From Bacteroidales bacterium UBA1797 (GTDB lineage: Bacteria; Bacteroidota; Bacteroidia; Bacteroidales; VadinHA17), in assembly GCA_002319885.1 (NCBI GenBank), contig DCFT01000144.1, positions 31,947 to 57,595 of the forward strand: DNA of 25,649 bases. The letters run 5' to 3'. The notes beneath the pieces are model-generated. The model did not search any database, was not told the DNA's origin, and saw only the letters and a list, made by a program, of their open reading frames with translations. Numbering within the stretch: the first letter of the stretch is position 1; every line of letters begins with the position of its first letter. Position numbers and translations under genes: made by a program. Shown here one piece after another: positions 1 to 7,998 of this stretch.

Positions 1-3000
1 AAATCAGTTGAATTAATGACAACCCAGACAATGGGTCTTGCATATCTTGAGGAATTCAAACTTGATGAAGCCGAAAAAGAATTTTTAAAATTTATCAAAT
101 TGGCGCCAAATGAGAAACTCGGATATGCGAACCTGGGCCTGACATATCTGAGAATGGGTAAATATCCTGAAGCAAAAAAACAGTTGGCAGAAGCAATAAA
201 AATTGATGCAAAGGATCCGGATATAAGATTGCTGCTCGCAACTGTTTACCAGATGAATGATGAACGCGACAAAGCTATCTCTGAACTTAAAGAGGCTCTT
301 GCCTTCGCTCCCGGCCATATTAAAATACTCTATGATCTTACAGAGTTATTTGCGGCGGCGACAGATGAGGAATCTCAGCATGAGAGAAAAAAATACCTGC
401 TTCAACTGGTTGAAAAAGCCCCCGAAAATCTTGTTCCACAACTCAATCTTACTGATATATATATCCGCGACGGAGAAACAGATAAAGCGATTGCTCAGCT
501 GGAGACGATACATAAACAATTTCCGGAGTTTCCAAAAGAAGCTGTTGAGTATTTCAATAAAACACTCTCCTTGCTACGTAAAGGTGATAAGGATGATGCT
601 ATCGTTCAGTTTACTATTTTTCATAATTATCTTAAGGTCACTTCACCTTATCAGGCGGGTATAATGGATTTAAAAGGCCCCGGAGGATCACTTATTGGTT
701 TTCCTCTCATAACATATGATCAGCAGCCTGTATCCCAGTCGGGTGATAATAAATCACTCCTAGATGTGATTAAATTCACCGATGCAACTGCTTCTGCCGG
801 TTTAAATATTGTTCCTGTTAATGCCGAAGATATAAATGGTGAATTCAAATACTCTACACATGTTGAAGCAGCTGATTATGATAGTGATGGCGACATAGAC
901 CTTTATGTCGGAAGCTATGATCAGGCTTCCGGAACCTACAAACACTGGCTATTCAATAATGAAATGGGAAGGTTTAAAGATGTTGCGGAAGTAGCCGGAC
1001 TAAAACATTCCGGAAAGGAATCATCAGCTGCATTTGCTGATTATGACAACGACGGTTTTCTCGATCTTTATATAGTGAAAGAAGGTGGTGATATCTTATA
1101 CAGAAATGCCGGCAAGGGAATTTTTGAAAATGTTACCGACAAAGCACAGGTCGGCAGCAAGACCGGGGGGAATAAAGCTCTCTTTTTCGATATGGACCAT
1201 GATGGAGATCTTGATTTATACGAAACCAGATCAAATTCAAATCTGATGTTCAGGAATAATGGAGATGGTACTTTCCAGGAACAGGCTGAAAAAATGGGAT
1301 TATCCTGCAAAAATGATAATAGTCAGGAAGCAGCTTTCGGTGATTTTGATGATGATGGAGACATCGACCTCTATACAGTAAATAAGAATTCCACAAATAT
1401 CCTGTTTTCAAATCAACGGCAGGGTTTCTTTAAAGATGTTACTGAAGAAAGTGGTCTGAAAAGCTCCGGTGGATCAAGTGCTGTTGCAGTGGGAGATTAC
1501 AATAATGACGGATTTCTTGACCTCTTTGTGACCTCGGTTAATGGAGGACAGAATGAACTATATCTTAATAAAGGGAACGGCACTTTTGAACCTGCAAAAA
1601 AATCACACGAAATGTTCTCTGCCCTTCAGCATGTAAAGGCTTATGATGCAAAGTTCTTCGATTTCGACAATGATGGTTACCAGGATCTTATTATTGCAGG
1701 TGAATCTGAAGAAAAAGGCGGCCGGGGAGTGTTCCTGTATCATAACGATGGAAAAGGAAATTTTGAAGATGTATCACGATTGCTGCCCGACGAACCAAAA
1801 TCAGGAAACCAGATATCATTATTTGATTATAATGACGATGGTGATCTGGATGTGATAATTTCCGGTATCAACGGCGGGATCACTCTTCTGCGGAATGATG
1901 GTGGCAGCAACAATCACTATTTAACCATGAAGCTTGTAGGCTTAAGAGCAGGAAGTGCAAAGAATAATCACTTTGGTATCGGTGCAAAAGTGGAAGTTCG
2001 GGCAGGAGATCTTTATCAGTCAATGGTAGTTACTGATCCCAGTATCCATTTCGGGTTGGGAAACAGGGCAAAAGCCGATGTGATTAGAATCACCTGGACA
2101 AATGGAGTTCCACAGAATATATTTTCACCAGGCACCGATCAGGCTCTTATTGAGGCACAAACACTCAAAGGCTCATGCCCGTTCCTCTTCACATGGAATG
2201 GCAATGATTTTGTTTTTGTGAAAGATGTAATGTGGAGAAGTGCACTGGGTATGCCAATGGGTATCATGGGAGGAAATACTGCTTATGCATTCCCTGATGC
2301 ATCAGATGATTATATAAAAATTCCTGGTGATTTACTGAAACCAAAAGAGGGCTTATATTCAATTCAACTTACATCAGAATTATGGGAAACAATGTACTAC
2401 GACAAAGTAGAACTTGTTGCCGTTGATCATCCCGATTCAGTTGACGTTTTTGTACCTGAACAATTTTCTCCACCACCCTTCCCCGGAAATAAGCAAATTC
2501 AGGTTAAAGAAAAGCACTTACCAGTTTCAGCAACAGATTCCCGGGGAGACAATGTTCTTCCTTTTATCTCTGCAAAAGATGATAAATACCTGGCTGATTT
2601 TAATCCCGATAAATACCAGGGAGTTACTGAAATGCATGATCTCATTCTCGATCCGGGTAAGGCAGGTAATGACAAAAATTTATTCCTGTTTCTGAATGGC
2701 TGGATATTTCCTACAGATGCCAGTATTAATGTTGCATTATCACAGTCCCATAATCTCCAGGTGATCCGTCCATATGTTCAGGTTATAAATAACAAAGGAG
2801 AATGGGAAACAGTAATAGAGAACCTGGGATTTCCAATGGGAAAAGATAAAACCGTGATTGCTGATCTTACCGGAAAATACCTGTCTGATGATCATAGGAT
2901 CAAAATCAGGACCAATATGGAAATTTATTGGGATTATATCTTCTTTTCCAATAATATCTCAGACTCCCCGGCTGTTTCAACTGTACTTAATCCGGTCTCC

Positions 3001-3471
3001 GCTGATTTACATTACAGGGGCTTTTCACACATGTTCAGAAAAGGAGGCCGTTATGGTCCTCAATGGTTTGACTATTCAAAGGTCGATAAAAATAAAAAAT
3101 GGCGCGATTTATCGGGCAACTATACACGATATGGAAATGTCCTGCCCCTCATCACTGAATCGGATAATAAATATATTATTGCAAACGCCGGTGATGAAGC
3201 ATCTATTATATTCGATGCAAAAGCACTTCCCGGATTAAAAACCGGATGGAAAAGAGATTTTCTTATCCATACTATCGGATGGGTAAAAGACGGGGATATA
3301 AATACAGCGCTTGGAAGCACTGTCTTACCGCTTCCATTCCATGGCATGAAGAGCTATCCTCCTTCTGCGACCGATTTATATCCACAGGATGCTGACCATC
3401 AGAAGTATCTGAAGGAATACAATACCAGAGTTGTTACACCGGATGATTTTAGAAATGCGCTGAAAAAATAA
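1..3471 (+). CDS. TPR / FG-GAP (VCBS) repeat / UnbV-ASPIC protein with large C-terminal domain, 5' partial
   Basis: The frame is open to the first base, and the protein begins inside a TPR array, so the true start and any signal peptide lie to the left. Residues are numbered from the ATG at 16. Residues 1 to about 210 are TPR helices. Seven calcium-binding DxDxDGxxDL-type FG-GAP motifs start at about residues 287, 342, 392, 443, 494, 549 and 604, giving a beta-propeller. A UnbV/ASPIC module follows at about 632-710. About 430 further residues, opening with a GSCPFLFTWNG motif at 719, match nothing I recognise. FG-GAP/UnbV proteins are usually extracytoplasmic adhesion or scaffold proteins with no demonstrated enzyme activity; TPRs mediate protein contacts. 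The gene lies 141 bp upstream of a second FG-GAP/UnbV gene on the same strand. Family and domain order are secure; function is unknown. Confidence 0.9.
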   Translation, partial: KSVELMTTQTMGLAYLEEFKLDEAEKEFLKFIKLAPNEKLGYANLGLTYLRMGKYPEAKKQLAEAIKIDAKDPDIRLLLATVYQMNDERDKAISELKEALAFAPGHIKILYDLTELFAAATDEESQHERKKYLLQLVEKAPENLVPQLNLTDIYIRDGETDKAIAQLETIHKQFPEFPKEAVEYFNKTLSLLRKGDKDDAIVQFTIFHNYLKVTSPYQAGIMDLKGPGGSLIGFPLITYDQQPVSQSGDNKSLLDVIKFTDATASAGLNIVPVNAEDINGEFKYSTHVEAADYDSDGDIDLYVGSYDQASGTYKHWLFNNEMGRFKDVAEVAGLKHSGKESSAAFADYDNDGFLDLYIVKEGGDILYRNAGKGIFENVTDKAQVGSKTGGNKALFFDMDHDGDLDLYETRSNSNLMFRNNGDGTFQEQAEKMGLSCKNDNSQEAAFGDFDDDGDIDLYTVNKNSTNILFSNQRQGFFKDVTEESGLKSSGGSSAVAVGDYNNDGFLDLFVTSVNGGQNELYLNKGNGTFEPAKKSHEMFSALQHVKAYDAKFFDFDNDGYQDLIIAGESEEKGGRGVFLYHNDGKGNFEDVSRLLPDEPKSGNQISLFDYNDDGDLDVIISGINGGITLLRNDGGSNNHYLTMKLVGLRAGSAKNNHFGIGAKVEVRAGDLYQSMVVTDPSIHFGLGNRAKADVIRITWTNGVPQNIFSPGTDQALIEAQTLKGSCPFLFTWNGNDFVFVKDVMWRSALGMPMGIMGGNTAYAFPDASDDYIKIPGDLLKPKEGLYSIQLTSELWETMYYDKVELVAVDHPDSVDVFVPEQFSPPPFPGNKQIQVKEKHLPVSATDSRGDNVLPFISAKDDKYLADFNPDKYQGVTEMHDLILDPGKAGNDKNLFLFLNGWIFPTDASINVALSQSHNLQVIRPYVQVINNKGEWETVIENLGFPMGKDKTVIADLTGKYLSDDHRIKIRTNMEIYWDYIFFSNNISDSPAVSTVLNPVSADLHYRGFSHMFRKGGRYGPQWFDYSKVDKNKKWRDLSGNYTRYGNVLPLITESDNKYIIANAGDEASIIFDAKALPGLKTGWKRDFLIHTIGWVKDGDINTALGSTVLPLPFHGMKSYPPSATDLYPQDADHQKYLKEYNTRVVTPDDFRNALKK

Positions 3472-3498
3472 CAATCAAAAAACCTGTATTTCCACAAG

Positions 3499-3525
3499 CT
3501 GGCCCGGATTTGCAATCCGGGCCAG
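3499..3525. repeat. Palindromic dispersed repeat (GGCCCGGATT type)
   Basis: Perfect inverted repeat with 12-base arms (CTGGCCCGGATT) and a TGC loop, 28 bases after the stop of the TPR/FG-GAP gene. A degenerate relative, with arms resembling GGCACGG and CCGCGCC around TTTGCAAAT, lies at about 3542-3567. This resembles short REP-like palindromes scattered through Bacteroidota intergenic regions. It could act as a terminator, but no T-run follows. Confidence 0.7.
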
Positions 3526-3612
3526 AAACATAACCATAAAAGGCACGGTTTGCAAATCCGCGCCAGCCAAAGTAGTACTAAGAAAAGAGAGAATAAATAA
3601 TTAAATTGTATA

Positions 3613-5280
3613 ATGAGTAAAAAGTTCATCGGATTTACATTTTTTCTTGCGTTAATGTTCTTTACTATTAAGTCGTCAGCTCAGAAAAACAATGTCACAT
3701 TCACCGACATTACTAAAAAAGCCGGAATTACTTTTAAACTGAACTTTGGAGACAACTCGTATAAGAATATCCTAGAAAGCAGTGGATCAGGAATTACAGT
3801 TTTTGATTACAATAATGATGGCTTCATGGATCTTTACATGATGAATGGAACATATCTCGAAGGTATCTCTGATCCTGATGGAAAAGTGTATGAAAATTCA
3901 CATAACGATCTGTATAAAAACAATGGGAATGGCACTTTTACCGAAGTCTCCAAAGCTGCCGGAGTAGACTGCCACCACACATGGAGCATGGCTGCCGGGG
4001 CAATTGATCTCGATAACGATGGTTACCAGGATCTTTATGTTCTTAATTATGGTCCGAATGTTTTCTATCATAACAATGGTAATGGGACCTTTACAGATAT
4101 TACAAAGTCTTTGGGACTAAGCGGACCTGAGAAGCTAAATAATTTTACCAAGTGGAGTATTGGTGTCTCTTTCTGGGATTATAATCACGATGGAAGACTC
4201 GATGCAATGGTAGGCAATTTCCTGGCCTTCAATCCAGCTTATTTTACACCGGCTACCCCTGATTTAATGCCCAGCCCTTCGGAATATAACGGCCAGGCAT
4301 CAATGTTATATGAGCAGCAAGCTGATGGAAAATTTATTGATGTCACTAAAAAAAACAACCTGTTCTACCCCGATTCAAAATGCATGGGGCTTACAGTTTT
4401 CGACTATGATGATGATGGCGATCTTGATATCTTTCAGGCAAATGACCACCAGCTTAATTTTCTCTTCAGGAATGACAATGGAATTTATAAGGAAGTCGGC
4501 GTACAAAGCGGTGTGGCAGCAAACAGCCATGGCGAAGGGACAGGTTCCATGCATGCGTCAATTGGTGATGTTGATGGAGACGGATTAATTGATATTCTGG
4601 TTTCTGATCTTGATTATGGAGCTCTTTATCGCAATCTTGGAAATGGCCTCTTTGAGGATATTACTGAGGAAAGCGGTCTAGCTGCTGCCATGGCAGGTAA
4701 AAGCAGCTGGGGAGCACAGCTTTTTGATTATGACAATGATGGTGACCTCGATATCGTAGCGGCTGATGGAACTGCAGAAGAACTTGTTCTTCAATATCCA
4801 CTATTGCTTGAGAATGATGGCAAAGGGCATTTTAAGAATGTAGGAAAAGAGCATGGCGCCTATTTCTCAACAAAACGCTCGGGACGGAGCTTAGCAGTCT
4901 GGGATTTTGATAATGACGGAGACCTCGATATTATTATTTCTCATATCGACAAAAACGGAGCACCCGTTCTCTTAAGAAATGACGGTGGTAACAAAAATCA
5001 GTGGCTCGGAATAACTCTTGTAGGTAAGAATGGCCCCGCTTCTGCAATTGGTGCAAAAGTGACAATCACCTCGGGAGGGAAAAAACAGATCAGAGTGAAT
5101 CAATGGGCAACCAGCTACCTGGCTAACAATGATCCAAGGATCCTTTTTGGACTAGGACTGGAGAAGAAGGTGGAACATCTTGAGATTTCCTGGTCAGATG
5201 GCCGGAAGGAGGTATACAATAATATTGACTCCGACCGTTATATTACTATTAAAGAAGGAACAGGAATAGTAAAAAAATAG
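3613..5280 (+). CDS. Secreted CRTAC1-like FG-GAP/VCBS repeat protein with UnbV/ASPIC domain
   Basis: A 555-residue protein with a clear Sec signal peptide: lysines at 3-4, a hydrophobic stretch at about 6-18, and likely cleavage after SSA near residue 23. Seven FG-GAP calcium-binding motifs of the D(Y/F)(N/D)xDGxxD type start at about residues 65, 132, 189, 264, 319, 372 and 431, consistent with one beta-propeller. A UnbV/ASPIC module follows at about 460-545 with the family's IGAKV and LFGLG signatures. It should be exported and probably surface-associated; no catalytic residues are evident. It is a shorter relative of the preceding gene's propeller-UnbV core, without its TPR and long C-terminal parts, so the two may be paralogues with related roles. 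UnbV was first named in enediyne clusters, but the domain occurs far beyond them, so no pathway should be read from it. Confidence 0.93.
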   Translation: MSKKFIGFTFFLALMFFTIKSSAQKNNVTFTDITKKAGITFKLNFGDNSYKNILESSGSGITVFDYNNDGFMDLYMMNGTYLEGISDPDGKVYENSHNDLYKNNGNGTFTEVSKAAGVDCHHTWSMAAGAIDLDNDGYQDLYVLNYGPNVFYHNNGNGTFTDITKSLGLSGPEKLNNFTKWSIGVSFWDYNHDGRLDAMVGNFLAFNPAYFTPATPDLMPSPSEYNGQASMLYEQQADGKFIDVTKKNNLFYPDSKCMGLTVFDYDDDGDLDIFQANDHQLNFLFRNDNGIYKEVGVQSGVAANSHGEGTGSMHASIGDVDGDGLIDILVSDLDYGALYRNLGNGLFEDITEESGLAAAMAGKSSWGAQLFDYDNDGDLDIVAADGTAEELVLQYPLLLENDGKGHFKNVGKEHGAYFSTKRSGRSLAVWDFDNDGDLDIIISHIDKNGAPVLLRNDGGNKNQWLGITLVGKNGPASAIGAKVTITSGGKKQIRVNQWATSYLANNDPRILFGLGLEKKVEHLEISWSDGRKEVYNNIDSDRYITIKEGTGIVKK

Positions 5281-5310
5281 TGTAGAGACGCCCAATTAGG
5301 GCATCTCTGA
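5281..5310. repeat. Degenerate copy of the GAGACGCCCAA palindrome
   Basis: Begins immediately after the CRTAC1-like stop codon. The left arm TGTAGAGACGCCCAA is identical to that of the perfect copy at 5335, but the right arm has diverged, leaving a GCCC/GGGC stem with a partly paired base. It may serve as a weak terminator or mRNA 3' stabiliser. Confidence 0.65.
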
Positions 5311-5334
5311 TTTATAATTTTGTGATAAATTTGT

Positions 5335-5365
5335 TGTAGAGACGCCCAAGTTGGGCGTCTCTACA
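5335..5365. repeat. Perfect 31-bp palindrome (TGTAGAGACGCCCAA arms)
   Basis: 15-base arms, TGTAGAGACGCCCAA and its exact complement, around a single central G. With the degenerate copy at 5281 it forms a direct tandem pair 54 bases apart in the 126-base spacer before the asparagine-synthetase-like gene. It probably belongs to a dispersed REP-like family. It may also form a strong hairpin between the FG-GAP genes and the synthetase/radical SAM pair, separating their expression. Two AT-rich TAnnTTTG matches (5315-5322 and 5326-5333) sit just before it but lack a clear upstream box. Confidence 0.8.
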
Positions 5366-5406
5366 AAAGGCAATCTGAATTATGAAAACATTTAAAAATC
5401 AATGAT

Positions 5407-6735
5407 ATGAATAATCAATATGTAAATAATGTTACGGATTTAACCAATCCTGGGAAGAATGTAATTTATAATATGACACACGAGGAAGCTGTAAACATTG
5501 TCAGATCAGGTAATGTTGATGCAGTCAGGACAATAGACGGGCAATTTTCTCTTGTATCAGTAGAGGGTAAGACAATCAGAATGGCCCGATCAATCGGACG
5601 ACCTATACGATATTTCATAGCAAAACGGCCAGCTGGTCCGGAACTGGTTATAGCCGAACGTATCGATGTGATTTTTAACTATCTTAAAAAGGAAGGTCTC
5701 GATCACCAGTTTCATCCATCTTATACCAGGATGGCTCCCGCTCACTATATCACAAAAATAGAACTTCTGGGCTGTCCTGATCCGAATCCTGTCTATAACC
5801 GTTTCTTTACGCCCGAACGCAATAAATTAGCAAATATAGATGTAACAAAAATAGGTGAAAAATACATTGGCGTTCTATATAACGAAATCAAAAAGTGGCT
5901 TAAATATCGTGCCAAATCAGGTCCTGTCGGAGTAAGCTTTTCTGCCGGTATTGACAGTGGTTCCGTCTTTTTGCTTACCTACCATGCGCTAAAAGAACTG
6001 GGTGAAAGTCCCTCACGACTAAAAGCATTTACACTCTCAATAGATGGCGATGGCGCAGATCTGTTGCAGGCCAGAAAATTTCTGGATACACTCAATCTCG
6101 GATTATTCCTTGAACCAATTGAAGTGGATTATTCGACTCTTGACTGGAAAAAAGCTGTAAAAGTAGTGGAGGATTATAAAGCCCTTGATATTCAGTCGGC
6201 TACGATGAGTTTATCTCTTTTGCAGGGAATCAGATCGCGCTACCCTGAATGGAAATATATAATCGACGGAGACGGAGGAGATGAAAACCTGAAAGATTAT
6301 CCGATTGAGGAAAATCCTGAACTGACTATCCGCAGTGTCCTTAATAACCTGATGCTTTACCACGAGGGCTGGGGAGTAGAATCAATCAAACATTCTTTAA
6401 CTTATTCCGGGGGACTCAGCAGGGGTTATATGAGAACTTTTGCCACCGGCGATCTGATGGGTTTTGAAGGTTTCAGTCCTTATACTTTACCAAATGTTAT
6501 AGAAGTTTCTGAGGGCATTCCCTATATCGATATGACCAACTGGGATCATCAAAAACTCTATGATCTTAAAGGACAAATTGTTTCCGGTGGAGTGAAGGCA
6601 ATTACCGGCATGGAGATGCCTGTTTTTCAGAAAAGACGGTTTCAGCATGGTGCAACATCCGAAAAAGCCTTCAACAGCCAATTCCCTGAAAAAGAGATTG
6701 AATACAGGAAAGAGTTTCTTTCAAGTTATGAATGA
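5407..6735 (+). CDS. Asparagine-synthetase-like ATP-dependent amide-forming enzyme, no N-terminal nucleophile Cys
   Basis: 442 residues with the asparagine synthetase C-terminal fold: a PP-loop SFSAGIDSGS at about 177-186 (canonical SGGxDS, here SAGIDS) and an IDGDGGDE motif at 286-293 that matches the second conserved GxGxDE element. These proteins activate a carboxylate by adenylation and pass it to an amine; relatives include beta-lactam synthetase and lasso-peptide cyclases. The N-terminal region (about 44-130) resembles the late half of the glutaminase domain (DGQF..., ARSIGRPIRYF), but the first strands and the Cys at position 2 are missing, as in members that do not use glutamine. The nitrogen donor and substrate are unknown. 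The stop overlaps the start of the radical SAM gene by 8 bases, which implies coupled translation and a shared pathway. Classical AsnB is unlikely. The ATG at 5407 was chosen because no upstream in-frame start gives the missing domain. Confidence 0.85.
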   Translation: MNNQYVNNVTDLTNPGKNVIYNMTHEEAVNIVRSGNVDAVRTIDGQFSLVSVEGKTIRMARSIGRPIRYFIAKRPAGPELVIAERIDVIFNYLKKEGLDHQFHPSYTRMAPAHYITKIELLGCPDPNPVYNRFFTPERNKLANIDVTKIGEKYIGVLYNEIKKWLKYRAKSGPVGVSFSAGIDSGSVFLLTYHALKELGESPSRLKAFTLSIDGDGADLLQARKFLDTLNLGLFLEPIEVDYSTLDWKKAVKVVEDYKALDIQSATMSLSLLQGIRSRYPEWKYIIDGDGGDENLKDYPIEENPELTIRSVLNNLMLYHEGWGVESIKHSLTYSGGLSRGYMRTFATGDLMGFEGFSPYTLPNVIEVSEGIPYIDMTNWDHQKLYDLKGQIVSGGVKAITGMEMPVFQKRRFQHGATSEKAFNSQFPEKEIEYRKEFLSSYE

Positions 6736-7696
6736 AGATTCTGATTTAATCATAAATGACAGCTTTATTGTCTCCATGAGGGGTAAAAAGAATCCTGTTA
6801 ACCCAAATTTACCATATGGATGGCAGATTGAAAAAGAACATACCCGTTCGGGAAAGGTTGAAGATACAGGTATCATTTTTCTGACTAACCGTGAGTGTCC
6901 CTTCCATTGCCTCATGTGTGACCTTTGGAAAAACACTACTGATGAAACAGTTGAGCCCGGCTCAATACCAAAACAGATAAAATGGGCATTAAAAAAGATG
7001 CCAACTGTCAGGCATCTTAAACTGTATAACAGCGGAAGCTTCTTTGATGTAAGGGCTATCCCTGAGGAAGACTATGAAGATATCGCTTCACTTTTAGAAA
7101 ACCTGGAAACAGTTATCGTCGAATGTCATCCCAGACTTATTAATGAAAAATGTCTGAAATTCAGGGACCTGCTCAAACCCGACCTTGAGATTGCCCTTGG
7201 ACTTGAAACCGTAAATCGCAATATTCTTCGGACTCTGAATAAACAGATGACTATCGATGACTTCAGAAATTCTGTCAGGTTTCTTACAGAAAATGGAATC
7301 CGGACCAGGGCATTTATTCTGTTAAGACCCCCCCTGCTTTCAGAATCAGAAGGAATTCACTGGGCAGAACAATCAATTGACTTTGCATTCAATGCCGGAG
7401 TTGAATGCTGTACAGTAATTCCTGTCAGAGCAGGAAATGGTGCAATGGAATTTTTATCGGAAAAAGGGCAGTTTAGCATCCCTGAAATTCATTCACTGGA
7501 AACGGTTCTGGAATACGGTATACGGTTGAATGTAGGGAGGGTATTTGCAGACACCTGGGACCTCGGCCTTTTTTCCAATTGCGATAGCTGCTTGGAAAGA
7601 AGAACAAACCGGATAATTGAAATGAACCTGAATCAGAAAATTGTTGCACCGGTTGAATGCGAATGCAATAAAGAAAGAAGAACTTACACAGAGTGA
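6728..7696 (+). CDS. Radical SAM enzyme with C-terminal cysteine pairs
   Basis: 322 residues from the ATG at 6728, which overlaps the synthetase stop in ATGAATGA and has AGGAAAG about 15 bases upstream; a longer in-frame reading from 6647 only reads through the synthetase gene. The motif NRECPFHCLMCDLWKN gives the CxxxCxxC cysteines that bind the radical SAM [4Fe-4S] cluster. Later segments (VECHP, LEIALGLET, ILLRPPLLSE) match the TIM-barrel strands of the branch containing the archaeosine-type and Elp3-like proteins. Near the C-terminus a CDSC pair and a CEC pair lie about 30 residues apart and could bind zinc or an auxiliary cluster. Such enzymes cleave S-adenosylmethionine to a 5'-deoxyadenosyl radical. 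The substrate is not visible from sequence. The overlap argues that it acts on the synthetase's substrate or product. Class is certain; the specific reaction is not. Confidence 0.88.
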   Translation: MNEDSDLIINDSFIVSMRGKKNPVNPNLPYGWQIEKEHTRSGKVEDTGIIFLTNRECPFHCLMCDLWKNTTDETVEPGSIPKQIKWALKKMPTVRHLKLYNSGSFFDVRAIPEEDYEDIASLLENLETVIVECHPRLINEKCLKFRDLLKPDLEIALGLETVNRNILRTLNKQMTIDDFRNSVRFLTENGIRTRAFILLRPPLLSESEGIHWAEQSIDFAFNAGVECCTVIPVRAGNGAMEFLSEKGQFSIPEIHSLETVLEYGIRLNVGRVFADTWDLGLFSNCDSCLERRTNRIIEMNLNQKIVAPVECECNKERRTYTE

Positions 7697-7702
7697 CACA
7701 GA

Positions 7703-7722
7703 CCTGCCTGCCGGTAGGCAGG
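7703..7722. repeat. CCTGCCT/AGGCAGG palindrome
   Basis: Seven-base perfect arms CCTGCCT and AGGCAGG around GCCGGT, starting 6 bases after the radical SAM stop codon. This is the short CTGCCTGCCGGCAGGCAG-like element common between genes in Bacteroidota. It could serve as a transcription-stop hairpin. Confidence 0.7.
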
Positions 7723-7799
7723 GAAGCACAGAGGAACACAAATGTGAGATGGAGATCCTTCGCTATGCTCAGGATGACATAATGTTTGAGGGGCATAAG

Positions 7800-7868
7800 G
7801 GAAGAAGTGGTGATTCGCAGCAGGCTTCCAAATAAGAGGCAATTTACTTGCGAATCACCACTTCTTCC
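7800..7868. repeat. Perfect 20-bp inverted repeat with 29-base loop
   Basis: The arm GGAAGAAGTGGTGATTCGCA at 7800-7819 is exactly complementary to 7849-7868; the loop is 7820-7848. The left arm is preceded by TGAGGGGCATAAG and the right arm followed by TTCCCTCA, so a weaker outer pairing (GAGGG/CCCTC) also exists. The arms are much longer than those of the neighbouring hairpins, and no T-run follows. It may be a REP-like unit pair or a remnant of a small non-autonomous element. Confidence 0.85.
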
Positions 7869-7998
7869 TTCCCTCATAACTATATAATTATCATGTCATT
7901 CCGAGCGAAGCGAGGAATCTCATATCCTTATCATCTTAAACTCTCTTTCATGACATATCAAGCAGAAATTGGAAATCTTCATCGACTTTAAAATGATT

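Larger units (their letters stand above)
7697..7998. other. 302-bp repeat-rich spacer between convergent genes
   Basis: No credible coding region; short ORFs here on both strands run through repeats. In order it holds imperfect ACACAGAG-type repeats (7686-7740), a CCTGCCT/AGGCAGG palindrome (7703-7722), an ATCCT/AGGAT hairpin of the CTTCGCTATGCTCAGGATGAC type (7755-7774), a perfect 20-base inverted repeat (7800-7868) and an ATTCC/GGAAT hairpin around GAGCGAAGCGA (7898-7918). It separates the radical SAM gene from the 3' end of truA. Confidence 0.75.

Noticed and set aside
3613..5280. Enediyne biosynthesis because of the UnbV domain
   Set aside because: No polyketide synthase or other enediyne gene is present, and UnbV/ASPIC is common in unrelated FG-GAP proteins.
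6647..6727. Longer N-terminus for the radical SAM enzyme
   Set aside because: It would read 81 bases of the synthetase gene in another frame; the ATG at 6728 with AGGAAAG upstream is a better start.
5407..6735. Calling the synthetase asnB
   Set aside because: The N-terminal Cys and half of the glutaminase domain are missing, and the PP-loop deviates.
6728..7696. Naming the radical SAM enzyme an archaeosine synthase subunit
   Set aside because: Only a general similarity in motif style; no partner genes and no reason to expect archaeosine in this type of bacterium.
7641..7835. Plus-strand 64-codon ORF in the spacer
   Set aside because: It translates the palindromic repeats and has no family features.
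7473..7877. Minus-strand ORF over the radical SAM 3' end and spacer
   Set aside because: It runs through repeats and antisense to a clear gene; composition looks non-coding.
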